Notes: generated by a model not told the origin, from the letters alone. DNA of 21,056 nt from JAYRWN01 sp041917975 (GCA_041917975.1 JAYRWN010000431.1:1-21056), one strand, 5' to 3'. Positions 7,239-16,101 are shown, numbered from the stretch's first letter. Numbers and translations: made by a program.

Positions 7239-9036
7239 GATTCACGATAGTGGTAATATGGTTTTTAATGGTTCTAAAATCCTTATTTTCGCTATTCAGC
7301 CACCGCTGTAAAAACTGCCTGTGAACACTTGAAATAGCTTCCGCATTACTCTCTCCCTGAACCAAATCAGTAACGAAGGCGAATTTTTGTTTTGTTGCCT
7401 GAATAGCTGTGAGGTAAGCCAACTTCTGTTCCACGATTGTATTATCTGGAATGACTCCTTTAATCAGCGATTCTGCCAGTGCATCGTTCCAAATAATGTC
7501 TTCCGGAATTTGCTTTGGAAGGTAAAAGACATTGGATAAATAGTAGTCCAGAAACGATTTCTGTAAATCAAATTGCTGGGCCTGATTTCCTCCTTCCCGG
7601 CCACCATCCACGGAAAATTTGATCTCTTCTCCGGTTTGTTCTCGAATCTTTGATCTTAGGTTTTCAACCGTCAAGTCGACCGTTGGAATGGTTTGCCAGT
7701 TTAGGTGCGGGGATTCCGGCTGTTGATCCGCATCAAAGAACACGAAGTCCTGTGAATTTTGTTCCCGGCAAAAGATGGTGATAAACTCTTTTTTGATCAC
7801 GGTTTCTCCTCCGGGGTTGAACTTAACATTGAATAGGTTTCTTGTTTCCTCACCCATTTTACTCAACACCCCGGAAACAATTTCCTGCGCCAGCACATCT
7901 TCTACCACGATGTTCTTTCGGTTTTCAATGGGAAATTCGATGTGAAAAAATGCTTCTTCGGGTGTGAGGTTTTCCTTCACCAAAAACCTTCCGTTTCCAG
8001 GGTTCTGATAAAACACTTTTATTGCTTCTTTGGGAAGCCCTTTTACGACTGAGGGTGAATGGCTAGTAAGTACTACTTGATGTTTTTTTCGCTTGATTTG
8101 GTCGAGCAGGAATATTTTCAATCTGGACTGTGCTCCTGGATGCAAGGACACTTCCGGCTCATCCAGTAATATAAGTGAGTAGTTCTCGGCAGCAAGAACT
8201 TCCCTAACTAATCGGACAACAGCCATTTCACCGCTTCCCGCAACGGCTTCCGAGTATTTAGCAAAATTGGTTTGAAATAGTACGGAATAGCCTTCGTTTC
8301 TGAACAGTTCGTGCAAAACGGAAAGCCCGCTAACATATTCTCTGCCAAGAATAAAGGAAATCCACTCCAACTCCTCGGCAGACAATGTTTCCATCGGTCT
8401 ATTTAATGCCCTTGTGCTGGAATTTATGACCGCTGTTCTGCCGGTAAAAATCTTATTTAGCGATGAAGATTTTCGTCTTAGGTATTCCTGCTTGTTTCTA
8501 GCTCTGCTAAATTTCAGATTTCCAAAATAGAAGTACTTATCGAACGCACTTAGCTCTGAACGAAAATCGAGGTAAACTACGTTTTTAACAATGGGGTTAT
8601 CGCGTTCATTTCGATTTGTTCTCGTTCTCATTCCCGCCCATGCCAACGGACGGCTTGTTTCCCAATAGTTAGGATCGTTTTGCCTTTTAATCCTTGCTTT
8701 AATAACCTCCTTGTTTTGATTGGCTTCTTGAAATGAGTACCAAAAGGAATGTCGTTTGCGCTGGGCATCGTAATAACTTACGGGATCAACTTTGGTATCG
8801 AACCAAAATTTATATGGTGTATATCTGTCAGGGGCACCATAGAGGGCGTGCAAGCAGGAACTTTTTCCGCATCCGTTTTGACCGATAAACACAGTTAAAG
8901 GGAAATTAAAAGTTATCCGGGTATCTATTTCTATGTTGCGGTAAAAAGGGAATTGAATGAAGTCAATATATCGTTGAAATTGATTTCCTGACTTGATTCG
9001 TTTTATCGTTTCTATCAGTGTGGGTAATTCGCTCAC
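7231..9036 (-). CDS. OLD-like AAA/ABC ATPase with TOPRIM-like C-terminal domain
   Basis: This is a 601-residue protein. Residues about 20-340 form an ABC-type ATPase of the RecF/OLD (AAA_21) kind. They include Walker A IGQNGCGKSS at 51-60 with K58, a signature-like AGSGEM around 266-271, Walker B LILLDEPEVSLHP at 288-300 with D292 and E293, and an H-loop TSHSP with H326. After it, NIVVED (E379) and FVFFDADQQ (D435, D437) have the spacing and form of a TOPRIM nuclease core: first a Glu, later a DxD. That makes this an OLD-family-like nuclease candidate. The last ~130 residues are unassigned. The gene lies 2 bases after the receiver protein gene and overlaps vsr. In this operon it probably supplies ATP-driven DNA recognition or cleavage. 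The ATPase is certain; TOPRIM activity is inferred from two short motifs. Confidence 0.87.
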   Translation of the reverse strand: MSELPTLIETIKRIKSGNQFQRYIDFIQFPFYRNIEIDTRITFNFPLTVFIGQNGCGKSSCLHALYGAPDRYTPYKFWFDTKVDPVSYYDAQRKRHSFWYSFQEANQNKEVIKARIKRQNDPNYWETSRPLAWAGMRTRTNRNERDNPIVKNVVYLDFRSELSAFDKYFYFGNLKFSRARNKQEYLRRKSSSLNKIFTGRTAVINSSTRALNRPMETLSAEELEWISFILGREYVSGLSVLHELFRNEGYSVLFQTNFAKYSEAVAGSGEMAVVRLVREVLAAENYSLILLDEPEVSLHPGAQSRLKIFLLDQIKRKKHQVVLTSHSPSVVKGLPKEAIKVFYQNPGNGRFLVKENLTPEEAFFHIEFPIENRKNIVVEDVLAQEIVSGVLSKMGEETRNLFNVKFNPGGETVIKKEFITIFCREQNSQDFVFFDADQQPESPHLNWQTIPTVDLTVENLRSKIREQTGEEIKFSVDGGREGGNQAQQFDLQKSFLDYYLSNVFYLPKQIPEDIIWNDALAESLIKGVIPDNTIVEQKLAYLTAIQATKQKFAFVTDLVQGESNAEAISSVHRQFLQRWLNSENKDFRTIKNHITTIVNRG

Positions 9037-9038
9037 GA

Positions 9039-10706
9039 TTATAGATACTGAGTAATTTGTGCCAATGAAACACCAACCCTAGCAGGGTAGCTTAGTGCCT
9101 TGTTAGCAATGCGTTGGGCAAAATTTTCCTTAATACGACCCAGGTGTTCCAATCTGAGCCATTCGTTTCGATAACACACTTTTGAAAGGCTTCCCAACTC
9201 AGGAGTTTTAATGTACAATGAGAAGGGTTTGCATTCGCCCCAATCAATGCACAGTATTCGATCATCCGACCGTAAATAGGAGATGTATTTGCCTTCTGCA
9301 TCTTTTAATGCTTTTAAATGACTGTCAATCAAGGTTTGGTATCTTACAAAAAAGTATTGCTTCTTTATCTTATCAGGATCGGCACAATCACATAACGGAG
9401 TAACGCACATTACGTATTCAATGGTGTCATTCCCTTTTTTGAGTTTCAACACATCACCGAAACTCAATAGTTCTTGGCCCTGTGGGTTAAATCGCAATTG
9501 ATTGTAGAAATTATTGAGCTTGACAAGAGCTTCTTGAAATAGACGTTCGGATTGGATTTGCTGTTCAAAGTCATTTACCTTGCTTTCAATATCATTGTTA
9601 GCCTTGTATTCTTCCAAAGTTGAGTACAATGTAGGCTCATCGGTACTCAGAAAGTGTGTGGCCTGATCTACCCATAGTTCCCTTAGAAATTCATAGAAGG
9701 CATCTTTGGGTTTGATGTTTTTGTGATGATAAAAGAATGCGGTTTCGTCTATTTCATCCAATTCTTTGCCAATGAAACCGGAGCCTTTTCGAAAGGCGTT
9801 TCTCATTTCCAAACCCAGCAGAGTAAGGAAGATGTTGTGTTCATCCACTATAGAGTTTTTAAACTCTTCATAAAAAAGTTGTTTTTGAATCGACTTTTTG
9901 TTCACAATGGTTATAATGGTGTTATTAACATACAAACGCCAGTGGTCACCATCGGTCTTTCTAATACGAATCCTGTGTTTAATGTCGCAAATAGGAATTG
10001 CTTGTTCTTCAAAAGCATAAGCCAAGGCTACGAAATATTGGCCTAAGTTTAAGTCTTTGGTAATTCTACTAACTCGATTTCTGATTTGACTGAAATCTGA
10101 AAATGAGTTTTTTAGACACTCCAGTATCTGTTCAGTTAGTTCACCCCTTTTCGTAGAGTCCGCCGAGTAAAGAACATATTCCCTGACTAACGGGTTCAAG
10201 TTTGCAATCACTTTTTCAGAATCCAGACCTTCCTCATCGCAAAAACCAATGAATTGCGCCCTTATTTTGGCAAGCTCGGCACCAGTTAGTTTTATATAGT
10301 ACCCGAAGTAGTACAGGACCGGAAAAATGATTTTATCAATGAAGGCATTGGGGTTGTTATTCGTGTAAATGCAACAGAAATGTAAGCTGTCGGTTTGGAC
10401 AGCTTCCTGAAGCACGGCGAAGGTATCCGAATAGGTGTCTTGATTAATTCGTAGTTGCCAGTCAAGAATGAGGAGGTCTCTATTGTCAAACAGAAATTTT
10501 GCTTTTGTTCTCCAATCATCTCCAAACCGATAAAACGATAATGTGCATCCTTTTTCCTCAAAAGGGGTGATGAGGTCGCTATAGTCCAGAATATCAGGAT
10601 CGGTTATGGCTTCAAAGGGCAGGAGTACGCAGTCATCGATAAAAATGGCCGACTTTATCGATTCCTGTAAAATAGCGGAAGCAACGGTATCGAAACTAGG
10701 ATTCAT
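9039..10706 (-). CDS. Receiver-domain-like protein of an R-M-associated conflict system
   Basis: This is a 555-residue protein. The first ~125 residues resemble a response-regulator receiver domain. There is an acidic pair D24-D25 in SAIFIDDCV, a candidate phosphoacceptor D82 in DLLILDWQL at the end of a hydrophobic strand, and a strand ending CCIYTN (T115) at about the place of the conserved Thr/Ser. The usual Lys is not obvious. The remaining ~430 residues match no output domain I can name; they are mixed in character, with a D/E-rich helical centre around 360-400. The start overlaps the end of the upstream GHKL/histidine-kinase-like gene by 11 bases, and the stop is 2 bases before the OLD-like ATPase gene. 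Gene order suggests it receives a signal or phosphoryl group from the upstream protein and controls the downstream effectors. That role is inference. Confidence 0.72.
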   Translation of the reverse strand: MNPSFDTVASAILQESIKSAIFIDDCVLLPFEAITDPDILDYSDLITPFEEKGCTLSFYRFGDDWRTKAKFLFDNRDLLILDWQLRINQDTYSDTFAVLQEAVQTDSLHFCCIYTNNNPNAFIDKIIFPVLYYFGYYIKLTGAELAKIRAQFIGFCDEEGLDSEKVIANLNPLVREYVLYSADSTKRGELTEQILECLKNSFSDFSQIRNRVSRITKDLNLGQYFVALAYAFEEQAIPICDIKHRIRIRKTDGDHWRLYVNNTIITIVNKKSIQKQLFYEEFKNSIVDEHNIFLTLLGLEMRNAFRKGSGFIGKELDEIDETAFFYHHKNIKPKDAFYEFLRELWVDQATHFLSTDEPTLYSTLEEYKANNDIESKVNDFEQQIQSERLFQEALVKLNNFYNQLRFNPQGQELLSFGDVLKLKKGNDTIEYVMCVTPLCDCADPDKIKKQYFFVRYQTLIDSHLKALKDAEGKYISYLRSDDRILCIDWGECKPFSLYIKTPELGSLSKVCYRNEWLRLEHLGRIKENFAQRIANKALSYPARVGVSLAQITQYL

Positions 10707-13599
10707 GAGATTTATCGTAAATGAGGAAACAGGCCCCGTTCAGTTGGTTGTATTTCGGATCCTGCGAAGCGGTTATTTCATATCCAACACTGTTAAGCGT
10801 CGTTTTTGCCAAGTATAGACCTATCCCACGACCTTTGGGGCGCCTTGAGAAGAATGCCTTAAATAAATCACCGTCCTTTATATAAACCTCGTCAATAGGT
10901 TCTCCAGAATTGGCAACGACAATTTTATCATCAATAAAGTCGAAAAGGATTTCACGGTCTTCTACCGAATTGAGCCAATATATCGCATTATTGATTACGT
11001 TTATAAAAACGGGTTTTAGAATTGACTCATACGTAAAGAATGACGCCTTTAAAAACTTAGGAGAACAGTCCACGTGAATTTCTTTTTCACGGAATTCTTT
11101 CCCAAAGAATTTCTCTACGTAATCGAATATATCCTGACCGGAAATGTCTTTTCTTATTCGATTAGTGGTGCGGTATAGAGGGGTGAGCAGCTTGTAGTTA
11201 TTTTCCAAATGCTCAAATGTGGTTCGAAGAAGTGCGTATGTAGCAGCACTGTCTTCTTTATCAATGACAAAGCCCTTCATTGCGTCTATGATCTTAGCTA
11301 ATTTCGAATAAAGCGCGTTAAATTGATGATCAATAATTTCCACTGCAATGCCTAGTTGTGCTAGCTCCTGTGTTTCTTGCCATTTTGCTTTGAGTTTCTT
11401 AAACTCAAGTTCGTAATATCCTGCCAATGCATCTTCATCCAATTCTATAGATAAACGAGAAAGGTGTCTTACAAAGGGCTGCATTCGATTTTGTATTCGC
11501 TGTGATCGGTTTTGATGGATTTCTTCTATTGCCTTTAAACTCGAGTATATTTTTTCTCTATTGGCTTCGGTAGGTTGAATCGCGCCATATTCCTTTCTGA
11601 AAGCCTCTAGTTCATCGGATTTTTCATGATCAAATTCAGCTTGCAGCCTATTGAACGAGATTTGTAACTGTTCTTCGTATTCTCGAATAATGGCTATCAA
11701 TGCTTCTTCATAAGCTGCAAGTTTGCGTTTAAATTCGGCTAATAATTCCTTTTCCTTGAGCCTGTCCTGCGCTTTTACAATAACGAGATTTACCTGGCTA
11801 ACCGTTTTGCGCTCTATTGACTCTCGCTGCTTTTGGTAATCGTGAAGTTGTTTGCGCTGAGAATCGTTCGGTATGAATTTTTTGGGTGGTTCAAGCTGAA
11901 GCCCTTGTATATTGATTTTGACTTCATCAATCCGAGCCAAGATACTTTCTATCTTCTCATATCCTTCGAATAATTCTCCGATTTTATTCTCAAGCTCTTC
12001 TGTTAATCGGTTGAGTTCGTTTAGTAATTCTTCAAGTTCTTTCGGATATGCATTAAGGTTTGCAACAAAGTGCTTGCGTTCTTCTTTTTCCCTTTCTTCT
12101 TCCTGCTTATGTAGATTAATTTCCACTTGCTGCTCAGTTTTAATGTCGAACTCAGCACCTTTACCGTAGTATTTTCTGGCAAGGTCGATGAAGAAGGAAA
12201 CCAAGGTAGCCTTAAATTCCCGATAAGCCTTGTTATTGATAAGCCCTTCACGCCCTGCTTTGTCAATTAAGGAGCTATTTTCATTTCGAGATAATTCTAT
12301 AAATCCCCAAATTCTTCGGTAACTGAAGAAGTAATGGCCTGCTCCCCTTGTTCTTCTTTCCTCAAATTCCAAAAAATCCCAATCCTTACGTCCGTAGGGG
12401 AGAATTCTAAATCCATCACGGTAAAGATACAAGCCTCCTACCCGTTTCAATTTTGAGTCCAGTCTATTGAATAAATCCGGATTCAACAGTGTAGGCTGAC
12501 CGGCTCCAGGTATGGATGCGATTTTGATATTGAATGGGCCAAAAGATGTCTTTGCCCTCTTCTTGTTTGGTTTAAATAAATGGTTCTTAACATCCCTTTT
12601 GTAGATTTTTAGATCACCGGTAAATTCTCCATATTCATCAAAAGAACCTTCAATCAAATGATCCGCATATTTGAAATCCTCGTGATCAAAAAACTCACGT
12701 TGGTGAATGAAATCCGTTGGTGTTTCGGAATCATAAATAAGAAAAGAGGTTTCAAAGACCGGCTTTTCCTCCTTAAACACATTGGACATACCAGATAACC
12801 CGGAGCGAATGAATTCAATAGTATCTTCATTTTCTTCATCGGGCTTTGCGTGATCCTTTAGAAAAAGTAATTGATCGATAGGATCAAAAACCACGAATTT
12901 AGTGCCATGTGCGGTTTTGGAACATAACGGCTCGATTACTTCAGATAGAAAATACGTTGGTATCTTAATATTACCCAGATCTTTAAGTATTTCCGCCTTT
13001 AGACCAGGCTGTTCTTCCCACGTTTCCTGCCTTGGATCATCATTTTTTAAGGGGAAGTTATTTTTATAGTCTTTAAGTAATTCTTTCCAAGCAGAATGAA
13101 ATTCGGAAGCCTCATTGATGGGCAGTATAGGTATTTCGATGTCATCAATGTAGAGGTGATAATTTTCAAGAACACGCCAATCAAAAAACAAGGCTTGCAG
13201 CGGTTCATTGATTTTCTTGGTCAACATTAACATCTGATTTCCCAAGTATGCAACAGACAGCCGCCCTATTCCTTTCTCACCTGTTGGCATTCGCGGGGTC
13301 TTATTTAGTGAAGCTGAAGAGGGCTTTTCGGGAATAGTTTTCCTTGTTTTGGAGTCGGTCCCTAAAACAATCCATTTTTCAAGAATGTCATTATTCGACA
13401 TGCCCACACCATCATCACCTAAGACAAAAAAAGGCGATTGTGTATCCTTATATCCAGAAAAAAAAAGGTGTGCGCTTAAATTATCGCCATAAGCATCGTA
13501 CCCATTCTTCCAAAGCTCAGTAATGGCAGTTGGGAGGTCGGCAATTTGGCCTTTGCCCAAAAGTTCTACAGCTCTTGCCTTTGCTCTGAATTTTGCCAT
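10696..13599 (-). CDS. MORC/MutL-like GHKL ATPase fused through coiled coil to a histidine-kinase-like module
   Basis: This 967-residue protein has two ATPase modules. The N-terminal GHKL domain has an N-box ITELWKNGYDAYG (E28, N32, D35), G1 LGDDGVGM (61-67) and G2 GEKGIGR (107-113). It resembles MutL, Hsp90 and prokaryotic MORC relatives, and is followed by a transducer-like region to about 470. Residues about 490-740 are strongly charged and heptad-rich, predicted as coiled coil. AVEIIDHQFNALYS around H758 resembles the DHp phosphoacceptor helix of histidine kinases. A second GHKL domain follows: N-box FINVINNAIYW (865-875), G1 VVANSGEPI (894-902) and G2 PKGRGIGLYLAK (921-932). The gene overlaps the methyltransferase by 34 bases and the receiver-like gene by 11. 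Both domain types are clear; phosphotransfer from H758 to the receiver protein is inferred. GHKL proteins of this kind are known in restriction-modification neighbourhoods. Confidence 0.9.
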   Translation of the reverse strand: MAKFRAKARAVELLGKGQIADLPTAITELWKNGYDAYGDNLSAHLFFSGYKDTQSPFFVLGDDGVGMSNNDILEKWIVLGTDSKTRKTIPEKPSSASLNKTPRMPTGEKGIGRLSVAYLGNQMLMLTKKINEPLQALFFDWRVLENYHLYIDDIEIPILPINEASEFHSAWKELLKDYKNNFPLKNDDPRQETWEEQPGLKAEILKDLGNIKIPTYFLSEVIEPLCSKTAHGTKFVVFDPIDQLLFLKDHAKPDEENEDTIEFIRSGLSGMSNVFKEEKPVFETSFLIYDSETPTDFIHQREFFDHEDFKYADHLIEGSFDEYGEFTGDLKIYKRDVKNHLFKPNKKRAKTSFGPFNIKIASIPGAGQPTLLNPDLFNRLDSKLKRVGGLYLYRDGFRILPYGRKDWDFLEFEERRTRGAGHYFFSYRRIWGFIELSRNENSSLIDKAGREGLINNKAYREFKATLVSFFIDLARKYYGKGAEFDIKTEQQVEINLHKQEEEREKEERKHFVANLNAYPKELEELLNELNRLTEELENKIGELFEGYEKIESILARIDEVKINIQGLQLEPPKKFIPNDSQRKQLHDYQKQRESIERKTVSQVNLVIVKAQDRLKEKELLAEFKRKLAAYEEALIAIIREYEEQLQISFNRLQAEFDHEKSDELEAFRKEYGAIQPTEANREKIYSSLKAIEEIHQNRSQRIQNRMQPFVRHLSRLSIELDEDALAGYYELEFKKLKAKWQETQELAQLGIAVEIIDHQFNALYSKLAKIIDAMKGFVIDKEDSAATYALLRTTFEHLENNYKLLTPLYRTTNRIRKDISGQDIFDYVEKFFGKEFREKEIHVDCSPKFLKASFFTYESILKPVFINVINNAIYWLNSVEDREILFDFIDDKIVVANSGEPIDEVYIKDGDLFKAFFSRRPKGRGIGLYLAKTTLNSVGYEITASQDPKYNQLNGACFLIYDKSHES

Positions 13600-14675
13600 T
13601 TATTCCAATGTTCTTTTATAGATAGACCGATGGCTTCTGCCAGTTTTGGGGGTACGGCATTGCCAATCATGGTTGCTATAGCTCCCTTGTTAGTAGAATA
13701 GAAGTTATAATCTAGCGGGAATGATTGTAAGGTAGCTCCTTCACGCAGCGAAAGGCCACGATCCTGTTCAGGATGTGAATACCTTCCGGTACTGGTGTAA
13801 ATGAAACGTGTTGTTATTGTTGGTGATGGCTTGTTCCATGCCATGCGACCATACACATCATAATGCCCGTCATGGTTTTTATAGCATTCCAGTTGTAGTT
13901 TTTTGTTGTTTGCCCAGGCGGTTCGAGATCCTCCGTTTTTCGGAGTGTTTTTCACCCGCTGTATATTGAGGTCGGATAAACTTGCCGCAGTGTGTATAAA
14001 TTCGGTTTTATCTTCGGTACCTGCACTGATCTGGGGAAATTGTTCATAGTTCCCAATGGCTTCCTTGACAGTAATAAGGTTTTCTTTTCCATGCCTTTGT
14101 TTGGGCAGGGCAATGCTATCGGTAAGGCGACTAGCCACCAATACAAACCGTCTTCTGTTTTGGGGTACACCGAAGTATTTGGCGTTTAACACGTTTTGAT
14201 CGAAAACATACCCTTCTTGTTGCAATGCTTTTTTAAACCGGTGCAGTGGACTTCCGGTTTTGGTTTCAAGCCCGGGAACGTTTTCAATGAACACAAACCC
14301 GGGACGATAAAACAATACAAACTCTTTGAAATCATCTAGCAACAGCCGACTTTCTTTGGATTTTGTTTTGTCGGACTTAAGGTTGGAATAGTACTGACAG
14401 GGACTGCACCCTACAAAAATGAGGTTATCGTCATCTTGTACAATGGGGAGCAATTCGCCCAATTTTTCCGGGGGCAGATTCGAAACATCTTCGTTCAAAA
14501 ACTTCGCTCCGTTGTTTGCTTCATAGGTCTTTTTAAACTTTGGGTCTATATCAATACCACCCAGCATTTTAATACCGATTTTGCCGAATCCGCAGCTTAC
14601 TCCTCCCGCTCCGCAGAAGAAATCTACAGCTTTGAGATGTGTTTGATTTGATATGCTATTTTTAATTCTTGTCAT
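13566..14675 (-). CDS. DNA (cytosine-5-)-methyltransferase
   Basis: This 369-residue protein carries the C5-methyltransferase motifs in order. Motif I is FFCGAGGVSCGFG (19-31, AdoMet binding). Motif IV is GCSPCQYYS with catalytic C93. Motif VI is FIENVPGL, motif VIII is QNRRRFVLVAS, motif IX is GLSLREGATLQSFP, and motif X is IGNAVPPKLAEAIG. The target-recognition region lies between VIII and IX. This is a full-length Dcm/HpaII-like enzyme; the target sequence cannot be read from the protein. It is the first gene of a five-gene minus-strand operon, and the next gene starts inside it with a 34-base overlap. The start at 14675 follows an AT-rich leader, in which AACGTTTG (14696-14689, minus strand) weakly resembles the Bacteroidota -7 element. 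Presence of vsr in the same operon fits a methylated CpN target prone to deamination. Confidence 0.95.
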   Translation of the reverse strand: MTRIKNSISNQTHLKAVDFFCGAGGVSCGFGKIGIKMLGGIDIDPKFKKTYEANNGAKFLNEDVSNLPPEKLGELLPIVQDDDNLIFVGCSPCQYYSNLKSDKTKSKESRLLLDDFKEFVLFYRPGFVFIENVPGLETKTGSPLHRFKKALQQEGYVFDQNVLNAKYFGVPQNRRRFVLVASRLTDSIALPKQRHGKENLITVKEAIGNYEQFPQISAGTEDKTEFIHTAASLSDLNIQRVKNTPKNGGSRTAWANNKKLQLECYKNHDGHYDVYGRMAWNKPSPTITTRFIYTSTGRYSHPEQDRGLSLREGATLQSFPLDYNFYSTNKGAIATMIGNAVPPKLAEAIGLSIKEHWNKWQNSEQRQEL

Positions 14676-14827
14676 TAATTAATAGTCACAAACGTTAACT
14701 TCTAATGAAGGGTAAGAAGTAGATAGTGTCGCTTAAAATTACCGCTATCATCTGTGGTTAATATAATTAGTGTATTTAATTGCCCGAAAGTTGATGTAAT
14801 TTATAGTTGTTATTTTATTGTCATTTT

Positions 14828-15232
14828 TTATTTTCTATAGAAAGCTTTAATGCCTCCATGTCTTTCTACAAATGCTTGACCTTCTCCACCAGCATTACCA
14901 AGACAAAGATTTTTATACCTTTGTCCATTTTGCCAAACTTGTGTATCACAATCTCCACTTGTCATATCAAATATGCTACTAAAAACAAACTCGTCTCCTC
15001 TGTAACAACGTACACCATGGTTAATTGCTATAGTACCATCAGCCATCTCCCAATAATAATCCCATCTTGGTTTTTCAAAACATTTACCAATATCACCTAA
15101 CGCACCCTTCACATATTTTAAAACTGGCTTCGCAAACTGGACATAATTATTTCCCTTTTGCTGAGCCTTAGCTGTTAGACTTGTAACAAAGCTAAAAATG
15201 ATTAGTAAAGAAAATCTGTAAATTGATTTCAT
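14828..15232 (-). CDS. Small secreted four-cysteine protein, function unknown
   Basis: This 134-residue protein has an N-terminal signal peptide: basic MKSIYR, a hydrophobic core to about residue 20, and likely cleavage after TAKA. The mature part holds exactly four cysteines (C51, C76, C95, C110) and several aromatic strands such as DYYWEMADGTIAINHG and DEFVFSSIFDM. It is probably a small disulphide-bonded periplasmic or secreted protein. I do not recognise a family. It lies 152 bases upstream of the methyltransferase on the same strand and is AT-rich like the island. It may be an accessory passenger; nothing ties it functionally to the defence operon. Confidence 0.62.
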   Translation of the reverse strand: MKSIYRFSLLIIFSFVTSLTAKAQQKGNNYVQFAKPVLKYVKGALGDIGKCFEKPRWDYYWEMADGTIAINHGVRCYRGDEFVFSSIFDMTSGDCDTQVWQNGQRYKNLCLGNAGGEGQAFVERHGGIKAFYRK

Positions 15233-15402
15233 ATTATTTTTGTCAGTGATTATAGTGCTGATCCCGCACTTTTATTTACCTACCTATTCGATTTTCGATA
15301 TCCAGTTGCGCTGTTGTCTTGCTTTGGTGATACGAAGTCTTGAAGCTAAATGCTGTCGCCGAAGCATGGCGCACAACTGTGGTATATATGCAAATATTTG
15401 TA

Positions 15403-15879
15403 TCATTCCTGAGGTTTTTTCGAAAAGCGTTGGAGAAGATGGAATTGATCCAAGGGACTTTGGATCAGTGATAATAGCCTGATAAAAATTTGACTGCCGG
15501 AAAATATAATCTCCAGCTGATCTTTTCCCGTTTCAGCCGCTGTCCTTCCACGTAACAAGGCACTTGCTGCAAGCTCTTCCAAAGCAGATCTGCCGGTATG
15601 ATAATCTGGTGTTGGGCTGGCTGCGCTGGTTCCGGATAATAAAGCCAGGCGCTCCGGGGAAAACGAATCAAGTTTGAATAACTTTTGAACGGATTGCAGA
15701 AACAGCTCTTTGTGGGGCACAGACCAACAACCCCATGTGGCGGAATATTTACAGTCCGCTAATGTTTTAACCAGGTTAATTACTGCCCGGTCATCTGTAA
15801 AAAATAAACCCGGGACATCGTGCTCGCGATGGCGAAAATTACGGAGTGAAATCATGGCCGGTAGTACCTTAGGCGTCAT
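15403..15879 (-). pseudogene. Decayed tyrosine recombinase (integrase), N-terminal remnant, copy 1
   Basis: The frame encodes 158 residues. Its first ~75 (DVPGLFFTDDRAVINLVKTL, then KYSATWGCWSVPHKELF) match the short N-terminal arm found on many Bacteroidota phage-type integrases. A neighbouring frame (about 15465-15560) reads YVEGQRLKREKISW, which fits the start of the core-binding domain. This suggests a frameshift near 15570 followed by loss of the catalytic domain. On the same strand at about 15290-15380, VVRHASATAF and HQSKTTA could be scraps of the R-H-x-x-H catalytic region, but this is uncertain. The start and upstream sequence are duplicated in direct orientation at 19659-19846 beside a second integrase remnant. 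It is too short and lacks the catalytic boxes, so it should be inactive. Confidence 0.6.
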
Positions 15880-15955
15880 GTGTATGGGTTTGGTCCTGCT
15901 TCAAATATAAGCACCGGCAGTTAAAAAAGCAACTTGCACGGAGAAATATTTTTAG
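15768..15955. repeat. Direct repeat copy 1 (integrase 5' end and leader)
   Basis: This stretch of about 190 bp aligns with 19659-19846 at a constant offset of 3891 bases over most of its length. It includes the shared segments CATGGCCGGTAGTAC and GGCGTCATGTGTATGGGTTT. By eye, identity is roughly 85 percent over the best 110 bp, with one or more single-base indels near the right end. The copies share both the integrase N-terminus and its upstream leader. Confidence 0.8.
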
Positions 15956-16101
15956 GTAACTGTCTGGCTTGTTCCACGCTAAGAAGCACACAATTAAGAA
16001 CCAGTTTAGTCCTGGCCAGGCACAACCTCGGGAAAGACGCGAATGGACTCCATTTGACTCACCATGAGGTAATTTAGTTAATAGTATATATTTTTAGTAC
16101 T

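Noticed and set aside
7231..9036. Gabija GajA identity for the OLD-like ATPase
   Set aside because: The domain order is similar, but there is no GajB-type UvrD helicase next to it and the operon partners differ.
14807..15100. A plus-strand frame opposite the small secreted protein
   Set aside because: It is low-complexity and antisense to a frame with a good signal peptide and ordered cysteines.
15240..15482. A plus-strand 80-codon frame
   Set aside because: It overlaps the integrase remnant in antisense and resembles no protein; the minus strand has weak recombinase-like scraps instead.
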